Assembly (NCBI RefSeq): GCF_039543645.1
Contig: NZ_BAABKD010000009.1
Location: 372,001 to 436,000 of the forward strand
Source: Paenalcaligenes hermetiae
GTDB taxonomy: Bacteria > Pseudomonadota > Gammaproteobacteria > Burkholderiales > Burkholderiaceae_B
Length of the DNA: 64,000 nt
Reading direction: 5' to 3'
The notes below the pieces were generated by a model. That model was given only the letters and a program-made list of their open reading frames with translations. It did not search any database and was not told where the DNA came from. Positions 1-9,115 of this stretch are shown in pieces (the first letter of the stretch is position 1; the number at the start of each line of letters is the position of its first letter). The position numbers and the translations under genes are program-made.

Positions 1-1209
1 TTAGATATCAGTCCCTTACGTCAAAGCCGTGCTTTTCGTTACGCTTACGCCGCCCGTACAGCCACCGTGTTAGTCACTGGCATGCTCATGGTGGCCGCCA
101 GTATTCAGCTGTTCGAAATGACGGGATCCAGTATTGCAGTCGCCGGACTCAATGCGTCCATGGCAATCCCTATGGTTTTGGCTCTGATGGTTGGGGGCGT
201 GCTTTCGGATCGCATGGACCGACGCAAGCTGATGCTGTATTCACGCAGTGTGTATGTGTTTAGCGTGAGCCTGTTTTTAATTAATGCCCTCTTACCCAGC
301 CCCACCATTTGGCTTATTTATCTTGCCGCCACCATTGGTGGTGCCGCCGGCGGTATTAGTGTGCCTGCCATGATGTCTGCAACACCGGCCTTGGTCGGTC
401 GCGAACACTTGGCTGCCGCCGCTGCTCTTTCAGGGTTATCCATGCAGATTGGTGGCGTGATCGGCCCATCACTTGCGGGTTTGATTATCGCGGGGCCGGG
501 CTTAATTTTTTGTTATGTAATTGTGTTGGCTGCCGTCCTCACCACCCCTTTTTTCTTAAAACAATTACCCGCTTTACCCCCTAAAGGGACACAGCCACAA
601 CAACCCGCCATATTCCATGCCTTTATCGAAGGTTTTACCTATATGGCTAAACAACCCCTTTTGCGCTCTTTACTGCTTATTGACCTGACGGCGGTGGTGC
701 TGGCTACCCCTTTGGCCTTGCTTCCTGAGTGGGGAACACAGGTTTTACAACTAGGCCCCGAAGCTACTGGGCTTCTGTATTCTGCCCCAGCGGTGGGCGC
801 TACCCTAATGGCATTAAGCTCTGGCTGGACCAAAACCGTAAAACATCCTGGACGCTTTATTATCGCGGCTGTGATGCTTTGGGGTGCCGCTGTGTTTGCC
901 CTTTCCCAGTGGGTCTGGTTGCCTTGGTCTTTGCTTTGCCTTGCCTGCATGGGTGCAGCCGACACCGTCTCTAAAATCTTGCGTATGGCACTTGTACAAA
1001 AACACACACCAGATCACCTGCTAGGCCGTATGTCGAGTCTCTGGATGACCCAGTCGGCATTAGGCACGGCGGTAGGCAATATGCAAATGGGTGTGGTTTC
1101 ACGTTGGTTCAATCCGACTACGGCTTTTTTCATTGGTGGGGGTGCCTGTTTTCTACTGAGCAGCGCCTTTGCTTGGCGTAATCGCAGCTTAAAACACATC
1201 GAAAACTAA
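1..1209 (+). CDS. entS: EntS-like MFS siderophore exporter (5' end outside window)
   Basis: A major facilitator superfamily exporter that probably pumps a catechol siderophore across the inner membrane. The frame is open from base 1, and its first residues (DISPLRQSRAFR) resemble the region just after the N-terminus of EntS, so only a short stretch is missing. The GTG at 67 is internal. Visible features are many hydrophobic segments, the loop motif GGVLSDRMDRRK between TM2 and TM3, and the EntS-like stretch ATPALVGREHL. Genes for 2,3-dihydroxybenzoate synthesis follow on the same strand, which supports a siderophore substrate. The exact substrate is inferred. Another drug/metabolite MFS exporter is possible but less likely in this context. 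Confidence 0.8.
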   Translation, partial: LDISPLRQSRAFRYAYAARTATVLVTGMLMVAASIQLFEMTGSSIAVAGLNASMAIPMVLALMVGGVLSDRMDRRKLMLYSRSVYVFSVSLFLINALLPSPTIWLIYLAATIGGAAGGISVPAMMSATPALVGREHLAAAAALSGLSMQIGGVIGPSLAGLIIAGPGLIFCYVIVLAAVLTTPFFLKQLPALPPKGTQPQQPAIFHAFIEGFTYMAKQPLLRSLLLIDLTAVVLATPLALLPEWGTQVLQLGPEATGLLYSAPAVGATLMALSSGWTKTVKHPGRFIIAAVMLWGAAVFALSQWVWLPWSLLCLACMGAADTVSKILRMALVQKHTPDHLLGRMSSLWMTQSALGTAVGNMQMGVVSRWFNPTTAFFIGGGACFLLSSAFAWRNRSLKHIEN

Positions 1210-1259
1210 TCCATGTTAACTCAATCCTGTACTTACTCTCTTTTTAGCGAACTATAGAA

Positions 1260-2645
1260 ATGCAAATCAATCTTATTACTAAAAACAACACGTGGAAGCG
1301 TTTTGCGCTAAGCACAGCGGCCCTCCTTTTAAGCACCCAACTGTTTGCACAAAACGCTGTGTTTGACCAGCCTGACACTGATTTTAATGCCATGCTCGGT
1401 GTCAGCGGCGTGGTGCACCCAGGCGATAAAGCAGAAGTATGGGGGCGTGGATTTAAACCCGGCCAAGAAGTACAGCTTATGCGTAATGGCCAAGTCCTAA
1501 CCGGAAACCAGCCAGTGGTTGCCGACGATCAGGGGCAAATTCGTGTGGAAATCCATATCCCCCACGATGCGGCGCTAGGCTTACACCCCATCGTTACACA
1601 AGTGGCTAAACCATCGGCGGCTACGGTTTTTGATCTAAAAGTCTCGCCCAAAATTGAGGCCACCGGTGAGGACAAGTTCACCCTGACCCAAGCCCCCGTC
1701 ACCGCAGGTTTATATCAAGTGGCCTACAGCGCTAAAAACGATGTGCTCTTTGTGACATCTGCCGTAGGACGCCCGCCCGTTAAACAATCTCAGCTTAGCA
1801 AGGTCGATCCAAAACAACTCAAAATAACACAACATATCACGCCCGCTGCGGACCCTGCACGTGAGGGGCAAGTCATGGCCGTCTATGGGGTAACGGTTGA
1901 CGACAAGCAAAACACCGTATGGGTGACTAATACTCGGGCTGGCACTGTCGCTGTCTATAGTCAGGATGATCTCAAACTGCTTAAACAGTTTGAACATGGT
2001 AGCGCGCCTCATGCTCGCGATGTAGTTGTGGACGAAACGCAGCAAAAAGCGTTTGTGTCTTCGCCCACCTCTAACCAACTCTATGTTTTTGATAGCAAAG
2101 CGCTCAAAGCACTTGATCCCATTACGATTCCTTCTAAGACCCGTCAAAATTTTGCGGCGATGAGCTTAGCTTACGATGCCAAGCAGCAACGCTTATACAC
2201 CGTTAGCCGCAGCACAAACGAGCTCGCTGTCATAAACACCAAAACCAATACTGTAGAAACCGTTGTGGCGCTTGCTGGTATTAAAAATGCCTCTGGGATT
2301 GCCATCGCCCCCGAACACCAACGCGCTTTTGTGACCGGACAATCTACCGATAACGTAGTCATTGTCGATCTAAAAGACAACAGCATTTTGCACAACACAC
2401 CTGTGGGCGCAGGCGCACTGAATGTCGCTTGGGATGAGGCTTCTCAGCTTGCCTATGTCGCCGTTCGTGGTGCAGATGCCGTCACTGTGATCAACATTAA
2501 CGGCGAGCTGGTTGCACACCTACCCATTGGCAGTTTCCCCAACCACATCACCACAGATCAAAAAGGCCATGTATATGTGGTGAATAAAGCGCGCGGTCAA
2601 GAGGATAACAGCGCTGATCAAATAACACGGATTCAACCTAAATAA
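1260..2645 (+). CDS. Secreted YncE-like YVTN beta-propeller protein
   Basis: A 461-residue exported protein. A signal peptide is clear: a charged start (NNTWKR), a hydrophobic core (ALSTAALLLSTQLFA), then QNA. The last ~330 residues contain repeats of the beta-propeller type (NTVWVTNTRAGTVAVYS, KAFVSSPTSNQLYVFDS, RAFVTGQSTDNVVIVD), as in E. coli YncE, which is iron-regulated. About 100 extra residues precede the propeller and may form a small beta domain (DKAEVWGRGFKPGQEVQL). It lies 50 bases after the exporter and 40 before entC. A role in siderophore handling is suggested by position only; the biochemical function of this family is unsettled. Confidence 0.75.
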   Translation: MQINLITKNNTWKRFALSTAALLLSTQLFAQNAVFDQPDTDFNAMLGVSGVVHPGDKAEVWGRGFKPGQEVQLMRNGQVLTGNQPVVADDQGQIRVEIHIPHDAALGLHPIVTQVAKPSAATVFDLKVSPKIEATGEDKFTLTQAPVTAGLYQVAYSAKNDVLFVTSAVGRPPVKQSQLSKVDPKQLKITQHITPAADPAREGQVMAVYGVTVDDKQNTVWVTNTRAGTVAVYSQDDLKLLKQFEHGSAPHARDVVVDETQQKAFVSSPTSNQLYVFDSKALKALDPITIPSKTRQNFAAMSLAYDAKQQRLYTVSRSTNELAVINTKTNTVETVVALAGIKNASGIAIAPEHQRAFVTGQSTDNVVIVDLKDNSILHNTPVGAGALNVAWDEASQLAYVAVRGADAVTVININGELVAHLPIGSFPNHITTDQKGHVYVVNKARGQEDNSADQITRIQPK

Positions 2646-2657
2646 TTTTTAAAAAGG

Positions 2658-2677
2658 GGCTAGGTGTACACCTAGCC
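2658..2677. repeat. 20-bp perfect palindrome before entC
   Basis: GGCTAGGTGTACACCTAGCC is its own reverse complement. It sits 13 bases after the propeller gene's stop and 9 bases before the entC ATG. As RNA it would form a hairpin with almost no loop. On the + strand it lacks a T-run (TATTTG follows). On the - strand a T5 run follows. It could be an operator, an mRNA processing site or a weak terminator; the sequence alone does not decide. Confidence 0.55.
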
Positions 2678-2685
2678 TATTTGCT

Positions 2686-3843
2686 ATGAATGTGTTGCAG
2701 ATGTACGAACCACACAGTGCCTTATTTGCGAGCCCCATGGGCACCTTATTAACTTACGGTAGCAAAAAACGGCAGTTTTTTACTAATGCCTCTGGGCTGC
2801 TCGCCCAACAAGCGCGGCAACTACTGCGGGCACACCCTGAGGTCGAGTACATGGTGGGTTTGCTGCCCTTTAATACTAACCAGCCCGCCCAGCTGCTTAT
2901 CCCCGAGCAGGCCCATTACACTAAAGGCTATTCCTATGCAAAAAACACCACTTACGCCTCCACCGCCATCCAGCATATCCAAGCCCGCCCAACCGCCGCT
3001 GTCTTTGAAAAACAGGTTGAGCAGGCTCTGGCCGCATTACAGCAAACCCCGCCATTACAAAAATTGGTCATGGCTCGACACTTGGATTTGCAGCTCTCGC
3101 AGGCCTTAGATCGTACAGCGCTTTTAGATGCCCTGTGGCAAAAAAATCCAAAGGGTTATACCTATGCCATTCCTTTAGACAACAGTACTGACCCAGCTAC
3201 CTTTTTGGGAGCCAGCCCAGAACTGCTGCTACGCAAGCAGGCAAACCGTGTTTATCTGAATCCCTTAGCAGGTACCGCTCTGCGCGACTTAGCAGACCCA
3301 GAACAAGACCAACGCATTGCCCAGCAGCTTCAAGCTTCTGCCAAAGACCGGCATGAGCATGCCATTGTTATTGAAAATATTCTAGAAGCCCTAAGTCCTT
3401 TTTGTGATCACTTAACGGCCGCAGCAACACCTAGCTTGGTGTCTACAGCAACACTGTGGCATTTATCTACAGAAATTCATGGCGAACTCAAATCACCGTA
3501 TGCAGATGCGTTGACTCTGGCTTTGGCTGTGCATCCCACCCCCGCCGTATGTGGTCACCCCACCTTATTGGCACGCGATCTTATCGAAAGCATCGAGTCT
3601 GAGCACCGTGGCTTTTTTGCAGGAGCAGTCGGCTGGATGAATCAGGCGGGTGATGGCGAATGGGCGGTTGCCATTCGTTGTGCGCACTATCAAAACCAAC
3701 AATTACGTCTTTCTGCAGGAGCAGGCATCGTGATTGGCTCTGACGCACAAGCCGAACGCATCGAAACAGGGAACAAGTTACGCACTATGCTCAATGCGTT
3801 ACAGATCCCTGACGAACAAATTCAACAAGGAATTACCCAATGA
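2686..3843 (+). CDS. entC: Isochorismate synthase (EntC/DhbC)
   Basis: Converts chorismate to isochorismate, the first step to 2,3-dihydroxybenzoate. The 385-residue length matches EntC/DhbC. Diagnostic chorismate-binding motifs are in the C-terminal half: FLGASPELLLRK, LAGTALRD, HPTPAVCGHPT, ESEHRGFFAGAVGW and the terminal SAGAGIVIGSDAQAE. No clear Shine-Dalgarno precedes the ATG at 2686, and the ATG at 2701 is an alternative. Its stop overlaps the next gene's ATG by four bases (ATGA), so translation is coupled. MenF or PchA are alternatives, but the isochorismatase and EntA homologues downstream settle it as the siderophore version. Confidence 0.92.
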   Translation: MNVLQMYEPHSALFASPMGTLLTYGSKKRQFFTNASGLLAQQARQLLRAHPEVEYMVGLLPFNTNQPAQLLIPEQAHYTKGYSYAKNTTYASTAIQHIQARPTAAVFEKQVEQALAALQQTPPLQKLVMARHLDLQLSQALDRTALLDALWQKNPKGYTYAIPLDNSTDPATFLGASPELLLRKQANRVYLNPLAGTALRDLADPEQDQRIAQQLQASAKDRHEHAIVIENILEALSPFCDHLTAAATPSLVSTATLWHLSTEIHGELKSPYADALTLALAVHPTPAVCGHPTLLARDLIESIESEHRGFFAGAVGWMNQAGDGEWAVAIRCAHYQNQQLRLSAGAGIVIGSDAQAERIETGNKLRTMLNALQIPDEQIQQGITQ

Positions 3844-4487
3844 CAGAAAAAACCATTGCCGCTATCCCTAGCTACCCCATGCCCAACAGCACACGCCCCA
3901 ATCGCGTGAATTGGACCATACAACCACAGCGGGCCGCCTTATTAATCCATGATATGCAGTATTATTTTTTAAAGAAATACAATATGGATCAGGCGCCTAT
4001 TCCTGAGCTAATCAAAAACACGCAGGCCTTATATCAGGCATGCAAACAAGCAGGCATTCCCGTTTTCTATACCGCTCAACCCAAAGATCAAGACCCTAAA
4101 GACCGCGCGCTTTTAAATGATTTTTGGGGCTCGGGTGTAACGGCCCCCCACTTTCAAGCAGAGCAACCTATTATCGATGCGCTACGTCCAGCCGCTGACG
4201 ATATCCTATTAACCAAATGGCGTTACAGTGCGTTTGTGCGGTCTGATTTTCAAGCGCAACTCGCTCAACGAGGGCGTGACCAACTCATCATTACCGGCAT
4301 CTATGCCCATATTGGCTGCCTGACCACAGCACTCGATGCGTTTATGCGAGACATTCAGCCTTTTTTTATTTTGGATGCAACCGCTGACTTTAGTGCGACC
4401 GAACATCAAATGGCTATTGACCATGTTTCACAGCGCTGCGGTGTCAGCCTGGATACCGCCACGGCACTAGTTCAAATCCAGGAGTAA
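3840..4487 (+). CDS. entB: Isochorismatase (EntB/DhbB-type, no carrier domain)
   Basis: Hydrolyses isochorismate to 2,3-dihydro-2,3-dihydroxybenzoate and pyruvate. Motifs of the cysteine-hydrolase-fold isochorismatases are present: the Asp in LLIHDMQYYFL (about residue 38), KWRYSAF, and GIYAHIGCLTTALDAFMRD. The protein is 215 residues and stops where the E. coli EntB aryl carrier domain would start, so it is the isochorismatase lobe only. The carrier function must be elsewhere if an NRPS siderophore is made. It overlaps entC by four bases and lies 3 bases before entA. Confidence 0.9.
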   Translation: MTEKTIAAIPSYPMPNSTRPNRVNWTIQPQRAALLIHDMQYYFLKKYNMDQAPIPELIKNTQALYQACKQAGIPVFYTAQPKDQDPKDRALLNDFWGSGVTAPHFQAEQPIIDALRPAADDILLTKWRYSAFVRSDFQAQLAQRGRDQLIITGIYAHIGCLTTALDAFMRDIQPFFILDATADFSATEHQMAIDHVSQRCGVSLDTATALVQIQE

Positions 4488-4490
4488 AAC

Positions 4491-5255
4491 ATGAGCGCTA
4501 TTCAAAAAACCATTTTAATCACCGGAGCGGGAAGCGGTATTGGTGCAGAAATTTGTGCGCAGCTGCTCGCTCAGCAACACACGGTATGGGCCGTTGATAA
4601 AAATACATCCGCGTTAGCATCGTTACAGCAACAATACCCAAACCAGCTCTATTGTCAGGATTTAGATATACGTGATGCCCCAGCCGTGCAACGCTTTTTA
4701 GCGGATTTGCTTGCCCAGCAAACCATCGATACGTTGATCTGCGCGGCCGGCGTATTGCAGATGGGATATGGACATACGCTGAGCTTAGCCCAGTGGCAAG
4801 ACGTGTTCGCCGTCAATACTCAAGGCGTTTTTTTATTTTGTCAGCCGGTTGCCGCGCGAATGCGCTCGCGTCAACAAGGCGCTATTGTCATTATTAGCTC
4901 AAATGCCGCCACCACCCCCCGCATCAATATGGGGGCTTATGCCGCCTCTAAAGCGGCGACCACTCAGTTTGCTAAATGCTTAGGGCTAGAACTAGCGCCT
5001 TTGGGAATACGGGTCAATATTGTTTCACCAGGGTCAACCGATACCCCCATGCAACAAGCCATGTGGCAACAAGGCAGCAGCCAACAAACCGTTATCGCTG
5101 GGAATGCGAAAGATTTTCGTTTAGGCATACCGTTACAAAAAATCGCCACACCAAAAGATATCGCACAAGGCGTGCTTTTTTTATTAAGCGATGCCGCCGC
5201 CCACATTACGTTACATGATCTACGTATCGATGGTGGTGCTACTTTAGATAGTTAA
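4491..5255 (+). CDS. entA: 2,3-dihydro-2,3-dihydroxybenzoate dehydrogenase
   Basis: A classical short-chain dehydrogenase of 254 residues, oxidising 2,3-dihydro-DHB to 2,3-dihydroxybenzoate with NAD+. The cofactor motif TGAGSGIG is at the N-terminus. The catalytic YAASKAA follows SSNAATTPRINMGA, and the C-terminal substrate region reads RVNIVSPGSTDTPMQ, as in EntA. The start at 4491 follows AGGAGTAAAAC. It is the last gene of the run exporter-propeller-entC-B-A. SDR specificity cannot be read from sequence alone, but the operon context is decisive. Confidence 0.9.
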   Translation: MSAIQKTILITGAGSGIGAEICAQLLAQQHTVWAVDKNTSALASLQQQYPNQLYCQDLDIRDAPAVQRFLADLLAQQTIDTLICAAGVLQMGYGHTLSLAQWQDVFAVNTQGVFLFCQPVAARMRSRQQGAIVIISSNAATTPRINMGAYAASKAATTQFAKCLGLELAPLGIRVNIVSPGSTDTPMQQAMWQQGSSQQTVIAGNAKDFRLGIPLQKIATPKDIAQGVLFLLSDAAAHITLHDLRIDGGATLDS

Positions 5256-5314
5256 TCATATGGTAGCACCGACCATTCCCTGAGTTATTTACGCCTCGGC
5301 TATAACTGAAAGAC

Positions 5315-6067
5315 TTATTTTTCTAAATTTTTAGCTGCGTCTGCTAGTCGAGCTTTTAGCTGATCCGCAGGCAACCAGCCATTCGCACGAGAACCATCCT
5401 CAAAGAAAATCGCTGGTGTGCCTTGTACCCCTAGTTTCATACCAAACTCTAGGATTGCATCAATGGGTGTATCGCAAGTTTTTTCTGCTGGTTTTTTATT
5501 GTCTTTCATCCAAGCAGACCACGTTGCCGCCCGATCATCGGCACACCATACATGCTCAGATTTTGTACGCGAATCTGGGGTTAATATAGGAAATAAAAAC
5601 GAGTACACAGTAATGTTATCGATTTCGTCTAAAGTTTGATGGAGACGTTTGCAATAAATACAGTTCGGGTCCTCAAACACAGCGATTTTTTGACTACCAT
5701 CACCTTTGACCATTTTAATGGCATTATCTAAAGGCAACTGGGCAAAGTCGACTCGATTGAGCTCCTCGATACGCTGAGCAGTTAAGTCGGTACGGGTTTT
5801 TACATCCACCAATGAGCCTTGCAACACAAAATCTACATTCGGATTCGTGTAAAGCACATCATTACCCAAACGTAGTTCTAAAATATCTTGGAATGGAGTG
5901 GGCGAAACCTCGTCAATCACAATGCCATTGAACTCGGTCTCAAAGCGTTTTTTGGCCTGCTCTAATACCGCCGCAGATACCGTTGCCGACTGAGATTGTG
6001 CCCAGACATTCCCCCCCACCATTCCCACAGCACACGCAACCGTCGCTGCGACAAAACGCAATTTCAT
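5315..6067 (-). CDS. dsbC: Thiol:disulfide interchange protein DsbC
   Basis: A periplasmic disulfide isomerase of 250 residues. There is a signal peptide (KLRFVAATVACAVGMVGGNVWA, then QSQ), an N-terminal dimerisation domain containing LYTNPNVDFVLQGSLVD, and a thioredoxin domain with the active-site pair CIYC in FEDPNCIYCKRL. The cis-Pro loop is GVQGTPAIFF near the end. A second Cys pair (WCADD, TCDTP) matches the structural disulfide of DsbC. It is 50 bases downstream of the ubiquinone hydroxylase on the same strand and may be cotranscribed. DsbG is an alternative, but the length and GTPAIFF fit DsbC. Confidence 0.9.
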   Translation of the reverse strand: MKLRFVAATVACAVGMVGGNVWAQSQSATVSAAVLEQAKKRFETEFNGIVIDEVSPTPFQDILELRLGNDVLYTNPNVDFVLQGSLVDVKTRTDLTAQRIEELNRVDFAQLPLDNAIKMVKGDGSQKIAVFEDPNCIYCKRLHQTLDEIDNITVYSFLFPILTPDSRTKSEHVWCADDRAATWSAWMKDNKKPAEKTCDTPIDAILEFGMKLGVQGTPAIFFEDGSRANGWLPADQLKARLADAAKNLEK

Positions 6068-6117
6068 TCTGACTCCTGCTTTGTTTTTGCCTGTATTAGG
6101 CCGTTAAATCATTAAAA

Positions 6118-7305
6118 TTAAAATAGTCCAGAGGTTTTACCCGCCGCTCCCGCGATTAAATGACGCTTAACAAAAGGAAGCTTATCAACTATGTTCATAC
6201 CCACATTGCGTATTAACGCCGCGGGCGCCCCCGGCAAAGCAAAGAGCTGATGTAATCCATGTGTTACCCAACGCATGGCTAGAATCGGCTCGGAGCGTAC
6301 GCGTCGGTAACGCTCTAATACACGTAGCTCCCCTACGGACTGATAAGAGGGTTTGTCTACTAAAACACGAATAAGTTCCTCGACATCAGCTAAACCTAAA
6401 TTTAGCCCTTGCCCTGCCAAAGGATGCACCCGATGAGCCGCATCCCCAACCAAAGCCACTTTAGGTGCAATCATGTCGCTACGCTCTAAGGTGAGAGGAA
6501 AAGCAAACGGCTGGCTACGCAACGATAATGTGCCCAACCGGTACTGACTCAACGCACTGATATAAGACTGTATATGCTGAGCTTGAGCGGCCTCGTCCAT
6601 TGCCATAAAAGCATCCGCTTGATCTTGTTTTACGGACCACACCATAGATACTTGTGGACCTTGATCGGTATCAGGCATGGGTAACAAAGCCAATACCGCA
6701 TCCCCAGTGAACCACTGATACGCCACATGCTGATGAGGCAGACTAGCATCCAAATGCGCCACCACACCACTATAACCATAAGGTTTACAGTCATGGTTAA
6801 TATGCGCAGCCGCCCGAACCTGCGAGCGCGCTCCATCCGCGCCAATAATAAGATCAGCGGGCAATTCAGCACCTGAAGCAGTCACCACCCCTTTAGGGCT
6901 CAGACGTACAAACAGGTCTGTTTTCCATGGTACGTTATAGACCTGCAGCGCCTGATGTAACACGCGCTCCATTTCGCCGGATTCTACAATCCATGTCAAA
7001 TCAGACTGCGCGTTTTGCCATGCATCCAGCTGCATAAAACCATCACCGTCGCCATATAGCTCCATCCCTTCGACGGCGGTGATGCGCTCTGCTCGCATCA
7101 GGCTCCATACCCCCAGTCGCTCTAAAAAAGCACGACTGGTCGCTGATAGTGCATAGACGCGCGGATGATATTGATGAGAAGCTAAACCCCAAGGAGTATA
7201 AGCAGGTGCTAATAACTGCACCGCAAAATTGGCTTTTTTTAAACCCAGAGCGGTAGCCATACCGGCAATCCCGCCCCCGCAAACAAGAATGGATTGTTGT
7301 GTCAT
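6118..7305 (-). CDS. UbiH/UbiF/COQ6-family ubiquinone hydroxylase
   Basis: An FAD-dependent monooxygenase of 395 residues that hydroxylates the aromatic ring in ubiquinone synthesis. The FAD dinucleotide motif CGGGIAGMATALGL is at the N-terminus. The DG motif LIIGADGARSQVR is at about residue 160. The second FAD motif, ALVGDAAHRVHPLAGQGLNLGL, is signature-like for the family. The sequence does not say which ring position it modifies (UbiH, UbiF or UbiI). Its ATG overlaps the mltA stop by 4 bases, so the two are translationally coupled. Confidence 0.85.
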   Translation of the reverse strand: MTQQSILVCGGGIAGMATALGLKKANFAVQLLAPAYTPWGLASHQYHPRVYALSATSRAFLERLGVWSLMRAERITAVEGMELYGDGDGFMQLDAWQNAQSDLTWIVESGEMERVLHQALQVYNVPWKTDLFVRLSPKGVVTASGAELPADLIIGADGARSQVRAAAHINHDCKPYGYSGVVAHLDASLPHQHVAYQWFTGDAVLALLPMPDTDQGPQVSMVWSVKQDQADAFMAMDEAAQAQHIQSYISALSQYRLGTLSLRSQPFAFPLTLERSDMIAPKVALVGDAAHRVHPLAGQGLNLGLADVEELIRVLVDKPSYQSVGELRVLERYRRVRSEPILAMRWVTHGLHQLFALPGAPAALIRNVGMNIVDKLPFVKRHLIAGAAGKTSGLF

Positions 7306-8606
7306 CGTGCACTTGGAGCGCCAGCCTGTTTAGGCCATAACACCCACATTTCTCCGGTTTGTTTCATTTTGCCAGCCTGTGCACCAGCTTGATCGCCCGT
7401 GCCCCAATAAAAATCCGTGCGCGCCGCCCCTTTAATCGCCGCCCCCGTATCTTGGGCAAAAACCAGTTTACGTAATGGCTGCTGTGTACCTGGGTAGGTG
7501 GTCGCCAAATACACCGGTGCACCTAAAGGCACAAAGGTTGGATCCACCGCTACAGCTCGCTCCGCAATCAAAGGAATACCGTAAGCGCCTTTAGGGCCTA
7601 ATAATGGATCAGTAATGGTTTCCTCATTGAAAAATACCATGGCCTTATTCACATTGAGCATCTCGTGCACCCGATGTGGATTCTCTTTTGCCCATTTTTT
7701 TATATTTTGCATCGAGGTTTGTGCCAACGGGAGCTCCCCTTGGTCGGCGAGCCACTTACCAATAGAACTATAGGGGTGCCCATTGTGGTCGCCATAAGCC
7801 AAACGCACTGCGGCGCCTGTATCCAGCACCGCCCGCCCGGACCCTTGGATTTGTAAGAAAAACGCCTCGACCGGATCATCGGCCCACACTAATACTTTTG
7901 GTTGACGAGCTGGGTTAGCGGTAATTTCCCCGCGGGTGTCATAAGGAACGACGCGGTTACCATCTACGATTTTGCCACGTATACGCTTGCCAGCTAACTC
8001 TGGATATAAACCACCCAAGTCGATGGTTAATAAATCATTAGGAACCGCATAGAGCGGCCATTGATAAGGCCCGTGCTGACGTTTTGAAGCGCGAATTAAT
8101 GGTTCGTAATAGCCCGTCACTGTATTTTTTGCGATCTTCCCGTTAGCATCGAGTAAACGCCAAGGTTGTAAATGCGTTTCTAAAAACTGTCGTATACGTT
8201 GGGTATCATTGCTATCAGGGCTAATACCACTGTTGTGCGCCGCCAAACAAACTGGCTGCCACGCTCTAGGCGCTGCACGCGCGGGCATGGCCAACGAGCC
8301 ACTGACTGGCCGCATCAACCCTTTACAGTTATTGATAAAGCCTTTCCAAACGTGCTGCAAGTCGTCATTTGCCCAGCCCGGTAACGCCCCCCACTGCACC
8401 GCCTGGTATTTGCCCACCAAAGGGCGTACTGGGGTTTCTGGCAGTTGGGTTAAATCAGGCACCTGTAAAGGTTGAGTCGCAATATCAGTTTTGGGAGCGT
8501 GTGCACCCCCTAGCCCCACAGGTCGAGTTGAGTCTGAGGTCGTAGTAGAGCAAGCAGAAAGCAGTACCGCGATCAAACCTAAACTAAAATTTCTTAATGC
8601 TGTCAT
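7302..8606 (-). CDS. mltA: Membrane-bound lytic murein transglycosylase A
   Basis: A lipoprotein of 434 residues that cleaves peptidoglycan glycan strands to 1,6-anhydromuropeptides. The lipobox LLSAC at residues 15-19 follows a short hydrophobic stretch. The MltA domain contains TGYYEPLIRASKR, VWADDPVEAFFLQIQGSG and the 3D domain near the C-terminus with the catalytic Asp in VFAQDTGAAIKGAARTDFYW. It lies 12 bases downstream of apaG and overlaps the following hydroxylase gene. Family assignment is firm. Confidence 0.93.
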   Translation of the reverse strand: MTALRNFSLGLIAVLLSACSTTTSDSTRPVGLGGAHAPKTDIATQPLQVPDLTQLPETPVRPLVGKYQAVQWGALPGWANDDLQHVWKGFINNCKGLMRPVSGSLAMPARAAPRAWQPVCLAAHNSGISPDSNDTQRIRQFLETHLQPWRLLDANGKIAKNTVTGYYEPLIRASKRQHGPYQWPLYAVPNDLLTIDLGGLYPELAGKRIRGKIVDGNRVVPYDTRGEITANPARQPKVLVWADDPVEAFFLQIQGSGRAVLDTGAAVRLAYGDHNGHPYSSIGKWLADQGELPLAQTSMQNIKKWAKENPHRVHEMLNVNKAMVFFNEETITDPLLGPKGAYGIPLIAERAVAVDPTFVPLGAPVYLATTYPGTQQPLRKLVFAQDTGAAIKGAARTDFYWGTGDQAGAQAGKMKQTGEMWVLWPKQAGAPSAR

Positions 8607-8618
8607 CGTTATCTCAGA

Positions 8619-8993
8619 TTAATGCAAGGTTCGAGGCATCGCCAACACAAATTCAGCAATCGGCACGTCAAAAGGCACCCCGTTTTCCCCCACAAAGTGA
8701 AATGCACCTTTCATAGTGCCAAGTGGCGTGGGCAAAGGACAAGCGCTGGTGTATTCAAAAGCATCACCAGGAGCAATCAAAGGCTGTTTACCAATCACTC
8801 CTAAGCCTCGCACCTCTTGTACGCGCTGCTGAGCGTCCGTGATGACCCAATGACGACTGATCAGTTGTGCGGCTTGTGTGCCATTATTACGTATTTGCAC
8901 ATGATAAGCGAACAAAAAACGTTGCTGGCTGGGCTCAGACTGATCAGGCAGATAGTGGGGGGTAACAGTGACTACAATATCGTCAGGCTGCAT
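8619..8993 (-). CDS. apaG: ApaG domain protein
   Basis: A 124-residue protein of the ApaG (Co2+/Mg2+ efflux-associated, DUF525) family with a fibronectin-III-like beta fold. Family landmarks are VTVTPHYLPDQSEPSQQRF, FAYHVQIRNNGTQAAQLISRHW, VIGKQPLIAPGDAFEYTS and GTMKGAFHF near the C-terminus. Molecular function is poorly understood. It is the first gene of the leftward run apaG-mltA-hydroxylase-dsbC and is divergent from rpe, so the region around 8994-9115 should hold both promoters. Confidence 0.92.
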   Translation of the reverse strand: MQPDDIVVTVTPHYLPDQSEPSQQRFLFAYHVQIRNNGTQAAQLISRHWVITDAQQRVQEVRGLGVIGKQPLIAPGDAFEYTSACPLPTPLGTMKGAFHFVGENGVPFDVPIAEFVLAMPRTLH

Positions 8994-9115
8994 AGAAATA
9001 AGCTCGCTCCATGTCTAATTGCTGTTTACAATGCATGATATGTATTACACCACAGCAGAGTGAAATTCTCATCGTCTGTGCCCATTGTACCTTTGATTTT
9101 TATCACCCTATCACT

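Noticed and set aside
9011..9115. A 35-residue N-terminal extension of rpe from an earlier ATG
   Set aside because: The extra part is Cys-rich, unlike Rpe, and overlaps the apaG promoter region. The ATG at 9116 matches the family start.
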